A stretch of DNA of 64,000 nt from Roseateles subflavus (GCF_030285365.1 NZ_JASVDS010000008.1:1-64000), one strand, 5' to 3'; positions 35,520 through 43,700 are shown, counted from the stretch's first letter. The notes: a model not told the origin generated them from the sequence alone. Numbers and translations are program-made.

Positions 35520-36109
35520 CGGGGTGCACCCTCCACGAGAGAAGCATCGACTGGTGAGTCGGCCCCAGACATGCTTTGGAGAGCCAGAACGGACGAACCG
35601 ACATCGTGCAGCCCTCGCAGTCGCGGTACCGCAGCCGACTGGAATGCCAGCCGACCGCATGCACCCCTGTAGGCGACGTCGAAGCGTTTGTAGAAGGCAT
35701 CCCAGGCAAAGCGATCCGAAGCCTCGGGCATCTGGGTATTCACCACCACCCAGCCGCCCAAATCCGCAACCGCGGCAGCGATGGCTGGGTCTGCGGAGAA
35801 GTCAGGCACTCCGTAAGGGCCGACCCGGGCGATGGCCTGGTGCAACGTGAGCATCGCGCTCATGGAATCTCCAGCCCCAGGGTTCAGCACCGCCATCGCG
35901 TCGTTGACTCGCGGCGCAAAGCAGCTGCGCTGCACATGCTGCGAGAGGAACCGCTCGATAGGTGGATCACCAAACTCGTCGATGAGACGGTTCCACAAGG
36001 TCGCCTCAAACGGGGTGGCCTGGTGCTTGTAGTACCCGAAGACCTCGGTCAACAGACGTTGCGCAGAGGACAGGTCCTGGCTCTTGGATGCAGAAGACTT
36101 CGTCGCCAT
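35516..36109 (-). CDS. Phage-replication-associated protein (loader-like)
   Basis: 197 residues from ATG 36109, overlapping the previous stop as TGATG. The first 60 residues (RLLTEVFGYYKHQATPFEAT, then LWNRLIDEF) resemble the helical domain of phage replication-associated or helicase-loader proteins, where a Trp-containing helix follows a Tyr-rich one. The rest is alpha/beta without a P-loop. Lying right after a DUF1376/DnaT-like protein, it may act in replication after transfer. Recognition is weak. Confidence 0.5.
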   Translation of the reverse strand: MATKSSASKSQDLSSAQRLLTEVFGYYKHQATPFEATLWNRLIDEFGDPPIERFLSQHVQRSCFAPRVNDAMAVLNPGAGDSMSAMLTLHQAIARVGPYGVPDFSADPAIAAAVADLGGWVVVNTQMPEASDRFAWDAFYKRFDVAYRGACGRLAFQSAAVPRLRGLHDVGSSVLALQSMSGADSPVDASLVEGAPR

Positions 36110-36948
36110 CACGCATCCCCTCTCCGCATCGATGCGGCCGAAACGGGCTTGCTCTGGTTCAAGCTGGCGAAGACGTCGACGTTGTGGTCGCGAGCGACCT
36201 CTCCTTTCGATGCCCCCACTTTGAGCTTTGCAAATGGGCCCACTCCCTCGGGACGCGGCGGCAGGCGCTTGACCTGGCTAGGCGGAAGGTGGCCGAACTC
36301 CTGAATTTCCTTCAGCGCCCAGCTACGGAACGCTGCAGGCCAGCTGACCCATTTGTCGCCCTTCTTGAGCGAGTAGTTGATGAAGCGTTCCATCACCCAG
36401 ACGCGATCGACCGGCTCCGGGAATCCATGCTTCGCCGCCCAGTCGATGAGCTCTGGGTGAGCCTCGTAACCGAACCTCTTGGGTAGTGCGCACTTGCCGC
36501 GCGCTCGCGTCCCGGCGGCCTCCACCGTGACCAGCGAGAACTGCTCGGGGTCTTGGGCGGCAATCGCGGTGGACAGGGCGAACTCTTCCAACGACTTGCC
36601 GAACCTGGCGACCATTGTGTCCAGGTGGGCAGCAAGCCTCGTGTGTCGAAGTCGCGCGTCGACGAGCTCGAAGCCATCGGTCAGCGTCGTGTAGTGCTCA
36701 TCAACCAGCGCCAGTGGCAGCCCTGTCGCGTCGGCGAGGTACTGGTGACTCGCCGGGAGCGTCCCAGCCGGCGCACTCCGCCATGCCGCCAACAGCAGCT
36801 TCATGTAGGCCTTGCCCAGCCGGGCGTCAGGATGGACGAAGGCCGCGCTCTGTTCGATCCAAGCAGGCGCGAAGGTGAAGAGCGGCAACGCGCCGACGCA
36901 CGTCGCCATCGCTGCTCTCACTTCTGCGCTCTCGTCCTGTCTCGTCAT
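36109..36948 (-). CDS. Replication-initiator-like protein (DUF1376/DnaT-like)
   Basis: 279 residues from ATG 36948 with GAGGG upstream. The N-terminus (LPLFTFAPAWIEQSAAFVHP, then YMKLLLAAWRSAPAGTLPAS) has the winged-helix pattern of DUF1376-type phage replication proteins. The C-terminus (ERFINYSLKKGDKWVSWPAA followed by FRSWAL) matches the primosome-type tail of DnaT and phage O-like proteins, which contact helicase or single-stranded DNA. It is the first gene of the transfer operon and starts beside the divergent DnaB region, so it may load the element's DnaB. Confidence 0.6.
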   Translation of the reverse strand: MTRQDESAEVRAAMATCVGALPLFTFAPAWIEQSAAFVHPDARLGKAYMKLLLAAWRSAPAGTLPASHQYLADATGLPLALVDEHYTTLTDGFELVDARLRHTRLAAHLDTMVARFGKSLEEFALSTAIAAQDPEQFSLVTVEAAGTRARGKCALPKRFGYEAHPELIDWAAKHGFPEPVDRVWVMERFINYSLKKGDKWVSWPAAFRSWALKEIQEFGHLPPSQVKRLPPRPEGVGPFAKLKVGASKGEVARDHNVDVFASLNQSKPVSAASMRRGDA

Positions 36949-37045
36949 CTGCACAGCCCTCACTCGCCCTCGCTTCGGCCCAGATTGGCCTCCAACTGCG
37001 TCGGATTTTTACCATGCGCCCGCATGTAAAGCAACAGGTTTAGTT

Positions 37046-37067
37046 TTGCATGCATGTAGTCATTGAA
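37046..37067. promoter_or_regulatory. 22-bp palindromic operator, copy D (degenerate)
   Basis: TTGCAT-N10-ATTGAA, with one perfect and one degenerate half. The right part of the spacer (GTAGTC) resembles copy E (GCAGTC). It lies in the AT-rich divergent region between the transfer operon (start 36948) and the DnaB operon (from 37100), where a master regulator would be expected to act. Confidence 0.4.
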
Positions 37068-37099
37068 AATCAATAGGTCAGCAGCCTATCATTCTTCAC

Positions 37100-37588
37100 A
37101 TGCCATTCTTCCCTATGAAGAACATGTTTACTAAGACCCAGGGGACTTTGTCACTTCTAGCCTCGCCATCGTCATTTGATTTGCATCATGACTACATCGC
37201 AATTCATTTTTCGGGCCTAACCATTATTGCCAAGGGTGCCCCACCCCACGATCTCGACCTGGCAGATCGCCCTGCTCTCCAATTGCGGGCTCACCTCGAA
37301 GCGGAGGGTTGGGTCGCAGATGAGGTGATGGTCCTCACCAGGGCCGGCAGCGAAGACCTGGATGCCGCACCCTCACCTTCGAGCGCCCAGGTGCCAAGGT
37401 CTCCGGCCGCCATCCCGGGATCCGGAGCCGCCTTCGCGCAACTCAGCCGCATCCGGTCGGGTGCACGCAATTCGCCTCCGCGTCTGGCAGGGCCCGCCGC
37501 AACTCCCGCGTCCCCACCGCCGGAGAACGGCGCGCCATCGACCGACTTGCACCCCTTCCACCCCGATGCCGACCACACCCCCTTCTGA
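37100..37588 (+). CDS. Unknown protein upstream of dnaB
   Basis: Up to 162 residues; ATG 37115 is an alternative start. Residues 28-80 (HHDYIAIHFSGLTIIAKGAP, then PALQLRAHLEAEGWVADEVM) look like a small alpha/beta domain. The last 75 residues are Pro/Ala/Ser-rich and probably disordered. The first 30 codons are AT-rich, unlike the rest, so the true start may be further in. It ends 22 bases before dnaB. Confidence 0.5.
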   Translation: MPFFPMKNMFTKTQGTLSLLASPSSFDLHHDYIAIHFSGLTIIAKGAPPHDLDLADRPALQLRAHLEAEGWVADEVMVLTRAGSEDLDAAPSPSSAQVPRSPAAIPGSGAAFAQLSRIRSGARNSPPRLAGPAATPASPPPENGAPSTDLHPFHPDADHTPF

Positions 37589-37610
37589 GACCCACCAGCC
37601 CCTTCGCACC

Positions 37611-39002
37611 ATGACCGCAGCCCAGCAGCATCCCGATCCGACGAGCCCGCTCGCCGGCGACTTTGAAGAGTCAACCGTCTACAGCGAGGAGTCCGAACGC
37701 CTGGCGATCGCGATCATGCTGAACCCGAACCGTGAGAAGCTGCACAACCGGCTGTTCGAACTGCTCTGCGACAGCGACTTCCACATCGAGCAGCACCAGG
37801 CCATCTGGTCCGTCATCGCGACCCTGCGCAACGCCGGCTTGCCCTTCGATGTCACCGCCATCAACGACGCTGGGCGAAGGCAGGACAAGTTCCTTGGCGG
37901 CGCCATCTACCTTTCTCAGTTGCTGGACGAGCCCATCGCGCGCGCAGCAAGCGACCAGGCGGTGGAGGTTGCGGCGGGACGCATCAAGGAGTTCTCACTA
38001 TTGCGCCGCTTGCAGGCCTCGCTTCAGCAGGGACTTGCCCTGTGCCGCACCGGTCAGAGCTTCAGTCAGGCCGCATCGTTCGTGGAGGATGACCTGCAGA
38101 ACCTGATGCGCTCGTCAAAGACCTCAAGATCGGGGCCGCAACCAATGAGCGCGTTCTGCGACTCGATCATGGCCAAGATCCAGGCAAAGCTGGACGGCGA
38201 AGTTCCAGAAGACAGCACGCCAACAGGCTTCCCAGAGCTCGACTCCGTCATCGGCGGACTACTCCCCGAAACCCTCACTGTCGTGGCCGGGCGCCCGGCA
38301 ATGGGCAAAACGGCCTGGGGCGACGCCGTTCTACAGCACATCTCGGTCGATCGGAAGCGCCCCACCCTGCTGTTTTCGCTCGAGATGACAGGGGTGGCAG
38401 TAGCGACTCGCGGCCTGGCCAGGCACTCCTACATCCCGATTCCCAAGCTCAAGTCAGGCGAACTGGAGGAGCACCAGTGGAGCCAGTTCGCGGCCTCGAT
38501 CGACGCGTTGTGCCAGTCCCCTGCCTACATCGATGACTCGCCAGGACTAACGCTCTCGGAGATTCGCTCACGGGCGCGCGCCTTCGTCGCTGCGTATCCA
38601 GGCGCGACCATCATGATCGACTACTTGCAGCTCGTCGCATCGGACAAACAGAACGTCGATCGTCAGAAGCACATCTCCGAGGTCAGCCTCGGCCTGAAGC
38701 TGCTCGCTCGCCAGCTACGCTGCCCGATCGTCGCCCTGTCGCAGCTCAACCGTGGCCTCGAGCAACGCGCCAACAAGCGTCCGATGCTGTCCGACCTGCG
38801 CGAGTCCGGCCAGATCGAGCAGGACGCCGAGGTCATCCTGTTCCTGTATCGCGACGAGGTCTACAACCCGGACACGCCCGACCGGGGCATCACCGAGGTG
38901 ATCGTCGGCAAGAACCGGGATGGCGAAACCAAGACCGTGAAGATGAGCTTCGAGGGCGCGACCATGCGCTTCCGCGAACTGGGCACGCACAACCATGACT
39001 GA
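37611..39002 (+). CDS. dnaB: DnaB-like replicative helicase
   Basis: 463 residues from ATG 37611 (ATG 37566 is possible). The N-terminal domain (RLAIAIMLNPNREKLHNRLF) is the DnaB collar that binds primase and loader. The RecA-like motor has GRPAMGKTAWGDAVLQH (Walker A), TLLFSLEMTGVAVATR (H1a), TIMIDYLQLV (Walker B), IVALSQLNRGLEQRANKRPM (H3) and DLRESGQIEQDAEVILFLYR (arginine finger region). Length fits DnaB (471 in E. coli). It overlaps the Mom-like gene by 8 bases and should unwind the element during replication in donor or recipient. Confidence 0.93.
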   Translation: MTAAQQHPDPTSPLAGDFEESTVYSEESERLAIAIMLNPNREKLHNRLFELLCDSDFHIEQHQAIWSVIATLRNAGLPFDVTAINDAGRRQDKFLGGAIYLSQLLDEPIARAASDQAVEVAAGRIKEFSLLRRLQASLQQGLALCRTGQSFSQAASFVEDDLQNLMRSSKTSRSGPQPMSAFCDSIMAKIQAKLDGEVPEDSTPTGFPELDSVIGGLLPETLTVVAGRPAMGKTAWGDAVLQHISVDRKRPTLLFSLEMTGVAVATRGLARHSYIPIPKLKSGELEEHQWSQFAASIDALCQSPAYIDDSPGLTLSEIRSRARAFVAAYPGATIMIDYLQLVASDKQNVDRQKHISEVSLGLKLLARQLRCPIVALSQLNRGLEQRANKRPMLSDLRESGQIEQDAEVILFLYRDEVYNPDTPDRGITEVIVGKNRDGETKTVKMSFEGATMRFRELGTHNHD

Positions 39003-39795
39003 CCTCTTCGCCCTTTGCCAGCGCTGGCGTGGCGGCCGCGCATCGTATCGCCCCAGCGGCGAGGTGTTCGACCACGGCCGGGCCAGCGTCGAGCTGATCG
39101 ACGAAGCGCTGGCCAAGGACTTCGTTCTCGAGCACCACTACTCGCGCTCCTATCCGGCCGCGCGGCTTCGCGTCGGGCTCTTCGTTCGCCGGGCCTTCCA
39201 AGCCGAGCGACTCGAGGGCGTCGCCGTCTTCTCGGTTCCCATGAACAACGCCGCGGTGCCTGCCTGGTTCCCAGGCCTGCAGCCAGCGCAGGGTGTCGAG
39301 CTGGGCCGCTTCGTACTGCTGGACGAAGCCGAGGCCAACGCGGAGACATGGTTCCAGGCCCGAGCCCTGCGTCTGGCTGCAAAGCACCTGGCCGGCCTAC
39401 AGGCCGTGCTGAGCTACTGTGACCCTGTCGCACGCACGGCGCTAGACGGCACCGTCACTGCCCCAGGCCACCTGGGCACCATCTACCGAGCGGGGAACGC
39501 GCGTTCGCTGGGCCTTTCTTCGCCGCGCACCTTGAAGCTCCTGCCTGATGGCCGCGTAGCTTCCGAGCGGGCCCTGTCGAAAATCCGCACTGAGGACCAG
39601 GGGGCAGCCTACGCCTCGCAGCTCCTCGTCTCCGCCGGCGCGCCGCGGCGCCTACCGCTTGAAAGCGGGGCGGCGTATCTGCAACGCATCGATGCCGCTG
39701 GCTTCTTCCGCCGCATCCGCCACCCAGGGAACCTGGTGTTCGGGTGGGACGTCCGCCGCTTCGCACCTCAGGCATCGAGGCACTCGCCATGCTGA
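38995..39795 (+). CDS. Mom-like DNA modification protein (GNAT-fold adenine carbamoylmethylase family)
   Basis: 266 residues. Phage Mu Mom converts DNA adenine to a carbamoylmethyl-type derivative and shields DNA from restriction. Family landmarks occur in order: HHYS at 47-50, RLRVGLF at 57-63, RLEGVAVFS at 72-80, VELGRFVL (R105) at 101-108, an AETWFQARALRLAAK helix, LSYCDP (D143) and GHLGTIYRAGN (Y164). These parallel Mu Mom HYSG, LHLGIF, LEGVMQF, ELNRM, SFADG and GTIYRASG. The 100-residue C-terminal extension (LESGAAYLQRIDAAGFFRRI) is extra. Co-translated with DnaB; no com regulator gene is visible. Confidence 0.72.
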   Translation: MTDLFALCQRWRGGRASYRPSGEVFDHGRASVELIDEALAKDFVLEHHYSRSYPAARLRVGLFVRRAFQAERLEGVAVFSVPMNNAAVPAWFPGLQPAQGVELGRFVLLDEAEANAETWFQARALRLAAKHLAGLQAVLSYCDPVARTALDGTVTAPGHLGTIYRAGNARSLGLSSPRTLKLLPDGRVASERALSKIRTEDQGAAYASQLLVSAGAPRRLPLESGAAYLQRIDAAGFFRRIRHPGNLVFGWDVRRFAPQASRHSPC

Positions 39796-40052
39796 GCAAG
39801 CGAGGAGCACGCAAGGTGGACCCAGCGCGCTGGCTCGGGATCCACTGCGGCGACATCGACTTCCAGCTCTGGATCGGAGCATCCTCCACCGCGGAAGCCG
39901 CCGACATCACCCGCGAGCGGTGTGGAGTCGAGTCGCGATCCGAGATCGCCCGGTCTCCCAGCGCGCTGGCCATGTTCCATCTCCACATCTACGACCCCTA
40001 CATCGAACACCTGAGGCGTCTCAGCCTCCACGAACAAGGAAAGCTTCCATGA
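39789..40052 (+). CDS. Unknown small protein after the Mom-like gene
   Basis: 87 residues from ATG 39789, overlapping the Mom-like stop (ATGCTGA). It is soluble with ARWLGIHCGDIDFQLWIGAS and a His-rich helix near the end (AMFHLHIYDPYIEHLRRLSL). It overlaps the HU-like gene start by four bases. Tight coupling on both sides suggests it works with DnaB, Mom or HU; no family recognised. Confidence 0.62.
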   Translation: MLSKRGARKVDPARWLGIHCGDIDFQLWIGASSTAEAADITRERCGVESRSEIARSPSALAMFHLHIYDPYIEHLRRLSLHEQGKLP

Positions 40053-40372
40053 GCATCGCTGACCTGAGCAAGGCCCTGGCATCCAAGCACGAGATGCCCG
40101 TCGACGTCGCCCGCGACCTGGTCGTCGACGTGCTGCAACTGATCGAGAAGACCACGGTCGCGCGCGGCCGCTGTGCGGTGCGTGGCTTCGGCGTCTTCAA
40201 GATGCAGCACTTCGCCGCCAAGCCGGCCCGCAACCCCAGAACCGGCGAGCGCGTGACCGCGCCGGCGCGCACACGCCTGGTGTTCAAGCACGCGTCGGAT
40301 CGCCGTGCCGCCGCAGAGCAAGAGCGCCAAGCCGAGGTCGATGACGGCCAGATGCAACTGGGCCTGGGCTGA
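40049..40372 (+). CDS. HU/IHF-family DNA-binding protein
   Basis: 107 residues from ATG 40049 (AAGGAAAG upstream). The dimer-forming helices (MSIADLSKALASKHEMPVDV) lead into the beta core RGRCAVRGFGVFKMQHFAAK, then the DNA-binding arm tip ARNPRTGERVTAPARTR, the standard HU signature. The last 25 residues (Glu/Gln-rich) extend beyond usual HU (about 90). It probably bends or packages the element DNA near the replication genes. Confidence 0.9.
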   Translation: MSIADLSKALASKHEMPVDVARDLVVDVLQLIEKTTVARGRCAVRGFGVFKMQHFAAKPARNPRTGERVTAPARTRLVFKHASDRRAAAEQERQAEVDDGQMQLGLG

Positions 40373-40782
40373 ACGAGCTCGTGATGGGCCACAGCTGGCA
40401 CGGCACCTGAAGCGCAAGTACCTGCGGCAGGGCAAGACGGAGGCGCTTCAGAACATGCGGACAGTGCTGCCGCTCAAGCTGGCGCCCCACGCCGAGCATC
40501 TGGATGCATGGGCTACAACCCGACGTACGGCACCGCCAGGGCGAGCAAAGCGCGGGCTCGTCGCCCGGCTCTGCGCTAGCGATGTCGAACCGTTCTATCG
40601 GTCGGCCAACAGCCTTGCAAGCTCAGCGAGTAGGTCAGGCCTATTTCAACTCCTGTTGGTCCTCGGTTCGGTACCTTGGCGCAGCCAAACACGTGAGCCG
40701 GTAGCCTTTGATGAGATGTACACGCGCATCTGCAAGCACTCGCTGTGCAGGGGTAGGTTCAGGCTCTCGAAGCCACGGCGCC
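40373..40782. other. Gene-free stretch between convergent genes
   Basis: 410 bases between the HU-like gene and a small convergent membrane-peptide gene. Open frames here lack ribosome binding sites and overlap both neighbours. I see no terminator with a U-tract and no repeat. Confidence 0.5.
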
Positions 40783-40935
40783 CTACAACAGCATGTACTT
40801 GTAGATGGTGAACAGACCCGTCATCAATGCCGCCGCATAGACGAGCACCATGACCCCCACGACTACCTTTAATCCAGCCCATGCAGACTGGGCGAAACGG
40901 ACAACAGCCTGTCGTTTAAGGTTCAAGGCATTCAT
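40783..40935 (-). CDS. 50-residue single-span membrane protein
   Basis: A polar, basic N-terminus (MNALNLKRQAVVRFAQSAWA) is followed by a hydrophobic helix (GLKVVVGVMVLVYAAALMTG) and a short tail. ATG 40935 has GGGAA eight bases upstream. It is the last of a run of small minus-strand genes. The sequence fits a small inner-membrane protein; role unknown. Confidence 0.6.
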   Translation of the reverse strand: MNALNLKRQAVVRFAQSAWAGLKVVVGVMVLVYAAALMTGLFTIYKYMLL

Positions 40936-41055
40936 CGCTCACATTCCCATGACCTAACACCGCACGTGCTGCATTCAACGACCGGAAGCGGTCCATATGC
41001 AATTCCCTGCTGAGTGCACGTGCAGCAACTCACGAAAGCACCACCGCTGCGAGCA

Positions 41056-41361
41056 TTACATCGTAGAGCCCGGGGGCGTTGCGCCGGCCACCACGATCAG
41101 CTGGTCCGCATAGCTGCGCTGCTGCTTGTGTGTGACCTGCAAGCAGTTGACGCGTGCGGCTGCGCTACGCTGGCTCAGATCCACCAAGGCCGATTTCAAG
41201 GGCTCTGGCGTATTCGGTCTGCAGCCGGACTCGGAAATCATCACTGCCCGGCCCAGCGCTTCCGCTGCCGTGTCTAGCAGCGCTTGGATCTCGGTCAGCG
41301 AGTCAATGCGGCGCCGGATCGTGTCCAGAACGACCCGTTGGTGGTGCCTGTCTTCGCTCAT
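41056..41361 (-). CDS. Unknown small helical protein
   Basis: 101 residues from ATG 41361. Largely helical (TIRRRIDSLTEIQALLDTAA), with the C-terminal VNCLQVTHKQQRSYADQLIV. The ribosome binding site is weak. No signal peptide or motif recognised. Confidence 0.5.
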   Translation of the reverse strand: MSEDRHHQRVVLDTIRRRIDSLTEIQALLDTAAEALGRAVMISESGCRPNTPEPLKSALVDLSQRSAAARVNCLQVTHKQQRSYADQLIVVAGATPPGSTM

Positions 41362-41384
41362 AGTTGGCACTCTCTTCCCGAGCC

Positions 41385-41711
41385 TCACGGAATCACGTGT
41401 TGAAGTACTTCTTCGATTTCAGAGTCGAAGTGCAAGGGGCGTACCTTGCCATCTCGAATGGCCATGTAGTAATCGGTAGCCCAATGCTTGTCTTGCAAGG
41501 TTGGGCCGCTGGCCACCCACGGAGCCATCTGGTTCGCAACCACGGCGACCACATTCAGCGCGAAAAGCAGCTGCTCTGCTTTGCGGCGATCGTCATCAGT
41601 CAGCGAAGCGTCTTCAACGGTCGATGCAAGGGCTTGATCGAACGCTTGCAGTTGATCGGCTTGATTTGCTTTTGCCTGAGCAAGCAGGCGTTCGACGAAC
41701 GGGCTGGACAT
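41385..41711 (-). CDS. Unknown small helical protein
   Basis: 108 residues from ATG 41711 with GGAAG upstream. Strongly helical and acidic (FVERLLAQAKANQADQLQAF). The end reads RDGKVRPLHFDSEIEEVLQH. Family not recognised; it belongs to the small-gene cluster. Confidence 0.6.
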   Translation of the reverse strand: MSSPFVERLLAQAKANQADQLQAFDQALASTVEDASLTDDDRRKAEQLLFALNVVAVVANQMAPWVASGPTLQDKHWATDYYMAIRDGKVRPLHFDSEIEEVLQHVIP

Positions 41712-41725
41712 ACTCACTTCCAAAG

Positions 41726-42139
41726 TTAGTCTGTATCGAAGATGCGAAGGTCGACGTGCTCGCTCAATGCAGGCCCGTCGTCAGACAGCATCGCTGTTCC
41801 ATACCACACGCCAACCACGCATGGCTCGGCGAGCAGGATGGTCAGCGAGCGGCGGTACTTCTCAGGCATGCCTCCATAGCTCTCAAACCCCTTGGCCCAG
41901 TACCGCCCGCCAAGCGAAACCCGCCAAAGGCGGCCCTGGAGAGACGCCTCACCGAGCAAAGGGCCGCTGCGGGCCTGGTCACAATACTCGAGCTGCCGCG
42001 ATTCAGATACCCAGCAATGCAGGTCTGCGTCGTCGACCTCCCACATCTCATCGACACCAGCACGTGCTCGGATGGACTCGACAACTGTTTGTCTCATTGG
42101 CACGGCGAAAAGTACCACTGCCTCTGCTTCGAACGACAT
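41726..42139 (-). CDS. Unknown small protein
   Basis: 137 residues from ATG 42139 with AGAAGG upstream. Soluble and mixed alpha/beta: EAEAVVLFAVPMRQTVVESI at the start, GEASLQGRLWRVSLGGRYWA in the middle and CVVGVWYGTAMLSDDGPALS near the end. No known motif. It lies 20 bases after the neighbouring small gene and 14 before the next. Confidence 0.6.
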   Translation of the reverse strand: MSFEAEAVVLFAVPMRQTVVESIRARAGVDEMWEVDDADLHCWVSESRQLEYCDQARSGPLLGEASLQGRLWRVSLGGRYWAKGFESYGGMPEKYRRSLTILLAEPCVVGVWYGTAMLSDDGPALSEHVDLRIFDTD

Positions 42140-42159
42140 CGCCTTCTACCTACTTCCCT

Positions 42160-42369
42160 TCAATTCATGGCGCTCAGGCGTCGGGCCAGCTCGGCCTTGA
42201 CAACGCAGAACCGTTCGATCGCGTCGTCCTGCCTCTCCACCTGGAGGTTATGCAGTGCGTTGCCGTAGTACCCGAAGGTGAACTGCGCCTCGTCCAGCAA
42301 CTCCTCGACCGAGAAGGTCGGCAAGGCTTGACGAAGGTCTGCGTTGTCCTCGATTCGCTGCATGCTCAT
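42160..42369 (-). CDS. Unknown 69-residue protein
   Basis: ATG 42369 has AAGGACC upstream. Helical and acidic (TFSVEELLDEAQFTFGYYGN). It may be a small adaptor or anti-defence protein by size and context only. Confidence 0.58.
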   Translation of the reverse strand: MSMQRIEDNADLRQALPTFSVEELLDEAQFTFGYYGNALHNLQVERQDDAIERFCVVKAELARRLSAMN

Positions 42370-42413
42370 GAAAGGGTCCTTCCTGGTTCCTCGGTGTCAG
42401 GTGTCGCCGTGCT

Positions 42414-42554
42414 TCAGCAGCCGGCGCCGATCAACTCGGCTCCCAATTCTCGGCAGCGACGTTCCCAGAACGAGCGGCGACCTCCGTTCACGCTGTCGCC
42501 TCGCGCCAGCCAAAACATCGCCTGGTAGACCAAAAATTGAGCCTTGTCGCTCAT
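42414..42554 (-). CDS. 46-residue protein
   Basis: MSDKAQFLVYQAMFWLARGD followed by a basic, Arg-rich part ending in GAELIGAGC. ATG 42554 has AGGGACG upstream. It fits between two small genes with normal spacing. Function unknown. Confidence 0.5.
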   Translation of the reverse strand: MSDKAQFLVYQAMFWLARGDSVNGGRRSFWERRCRELGAELIGAGC

Positions 42555-42568
42555 GGTAGCGTCCCTGC

Positions 42569-42973
42569 TCAGTCTGCCCGCAGGGAGAACCTTGTGCCAG
42601 CTTGATAGCCCATGGGAGCGGGCGGTATGCCTCCGCCTCCCATCAGGGAAGGAGCTCTGGGCAAGTCGACGTGAAGCCGTAGAGGCGCGCTCACATCTCG
42701 ACAGATACGCCGAGTGACGGAGATTCTCCACAGCCCGCCATCGGCACCTGCGGCCTGTGCTAGGCGGCCCGCGTTGCTGGCGGGCGCGTGCCGCTCCAGC
42801 TGACCGAAAAATCGGCAGTCAGCGTCTCGGAGCGCCACCAAATCGCCAGGCCCCGCCGAGGGCTCAATCGTGGCCTCCAGGATCACTTCGCGCCCATCGT
42901 CCGACGCCGCAAATGCGGCGACGGCACCTGCACCCAGCATGGCGCCCACAACGATCTTGATCTTGAGTGTCAT
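42569..42973 (-). CDS. Small exported protein
   Basis: 134 residues with a signal peptide (MTLKIKIVVGAMLGAGAVAA ending AFA-AS). The mature part is a beta-rich domain with cysteines at DADCRFFG and RRICRDVS, which could form a disulphide in the periplasm. Strong ribosome binding site (GAGGAGTAG). It overlaps the upstream membrane-protein gene by four bases, so the two are probably functionally linked. Confidence 0.6.
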   Translation of the reverse strand: MTLKIKIVVGAMLGAGAVAAFAASDDGREVILEATIEPSAGPGDLVALRDADCRFFGQLERHAPASNAGRLAQAAGADGGLWRISVTRRICRDVSAPLRLHVDLPRAPSLMGGGGIPPAPMGYQAGTRFSLRAD

Positions 42974-43296
42974 GTCGCTACTCCTCTGCGTCTCGCTTGC
43001 GCCAGATCATCGATCTGGCTCAATGCCTGACACCGCGCCCCCATCACGTCGGCCACTGCAAGGTCACTCCCGCGGGTTGCCCTGAATTCAGCGGCCGTGA
43101 AGACCATCGCAGCGAGCACTCCTGCAATCATCATCACCGACGCGACGGCAAAGCCTATCGTTGCTACCTTGCGCTTCCAGCCCTCGGCAGTCTTGAGCCA
43201 TGCATGCGAAACCTGGGTGACCAGCACACCAACGATCAGACCCACTAACGCAACGCCAATGTGCTGCGACACGAACTTGAAAAGTTGGTCTGCCAT
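42970..43296 (-). CDS. Small membrane protein with two spans
   Basis: 108 residues from ATG 43296 with AAGGAAC upstream. Two hydrophobic helices, IGVALVGLIVGVLVTQVSHA and IGFAVASVMMIAGVLAAMVF, are joined by a basic loop, with a C-terminal tail containing ADVMGARCQALSQ. Probably in the inner membrane. Coupled to the exported protein gene that follows. Confidence 0.6.
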   Translation of the reverse strand: MADQLFKFVSQHIGVALVGLIVGVLVTQVSHAWLKTAEGWKRKVATIGFAVASVMMIAGVLAAMVFTAAEFRATRGSDLAVADVMGARCQALSQIDDLAQARRRGVAT

Positions 43297-43379
43297 TCAG
43301 TGTTCCTTCCACGCCGCACAAGCGACATATCCATGCTTGCGATTGAATAGCGCTCTACGTGAGCCTGCCATTTCCGCTG

Positions 43380-43700
43380 TCAATTGGTGCCACCGTCCAC
43401 GGCGACAAACGGAACTGCTACGCCTGTCTGGAAACAGCGGATCTCACACAACGTCCCAGCTTTAAAAACCAAGGTATACGAATGGGGATGGCCGTCCCCC
43501 GTGATAACGAGATGGTGACTGTAGTTGAGGTCGCCCAAAGGTTGCCCCTCATCGCTCGCGATGCGGCGAAGCCTCCCATCTGCGCCGACCTCGTAAGTCG
43601 CCATATCCATGCCGTGGCGCAGGTCCTTGCAATGGAAGTTGCCGCCACCGAAGCCATCGGGCATCGGGTGATCAAATTTGACGTTGTCGAACATACCCAT
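43380..43700 (-). CDS. Unknown small soluble protein
   Basis: 106 residues from ATG 43700 with GGAAGGG upstream. The opening MGMFDNVKFDHPMPDG is a start seen in a widespread group of small phage and plasmid proteins of unknown role. The rest is beta-rich (YSHHLVITGDGHPHSYTLVF). No catalytic motif. Confidence 0.6.
   Translation of the reverse strand: MGMFDNVKFDHPMPDGFGGGNFHCKDLRHGMDMATYEVGADGRLRRIASDEGQPLGDLNYSHHLVITGDGHPHSYTLVFKAGTLCEIRCFQTGVAVPFVAVDGGTN

Noticed and set aside
40305-40811. Plus-strand frame of 168 codons overlapping the end of the HU-like gene
   Set aside because: No start with a ribosome binding site after the HU gene, and composition unlike neighbouring genes.
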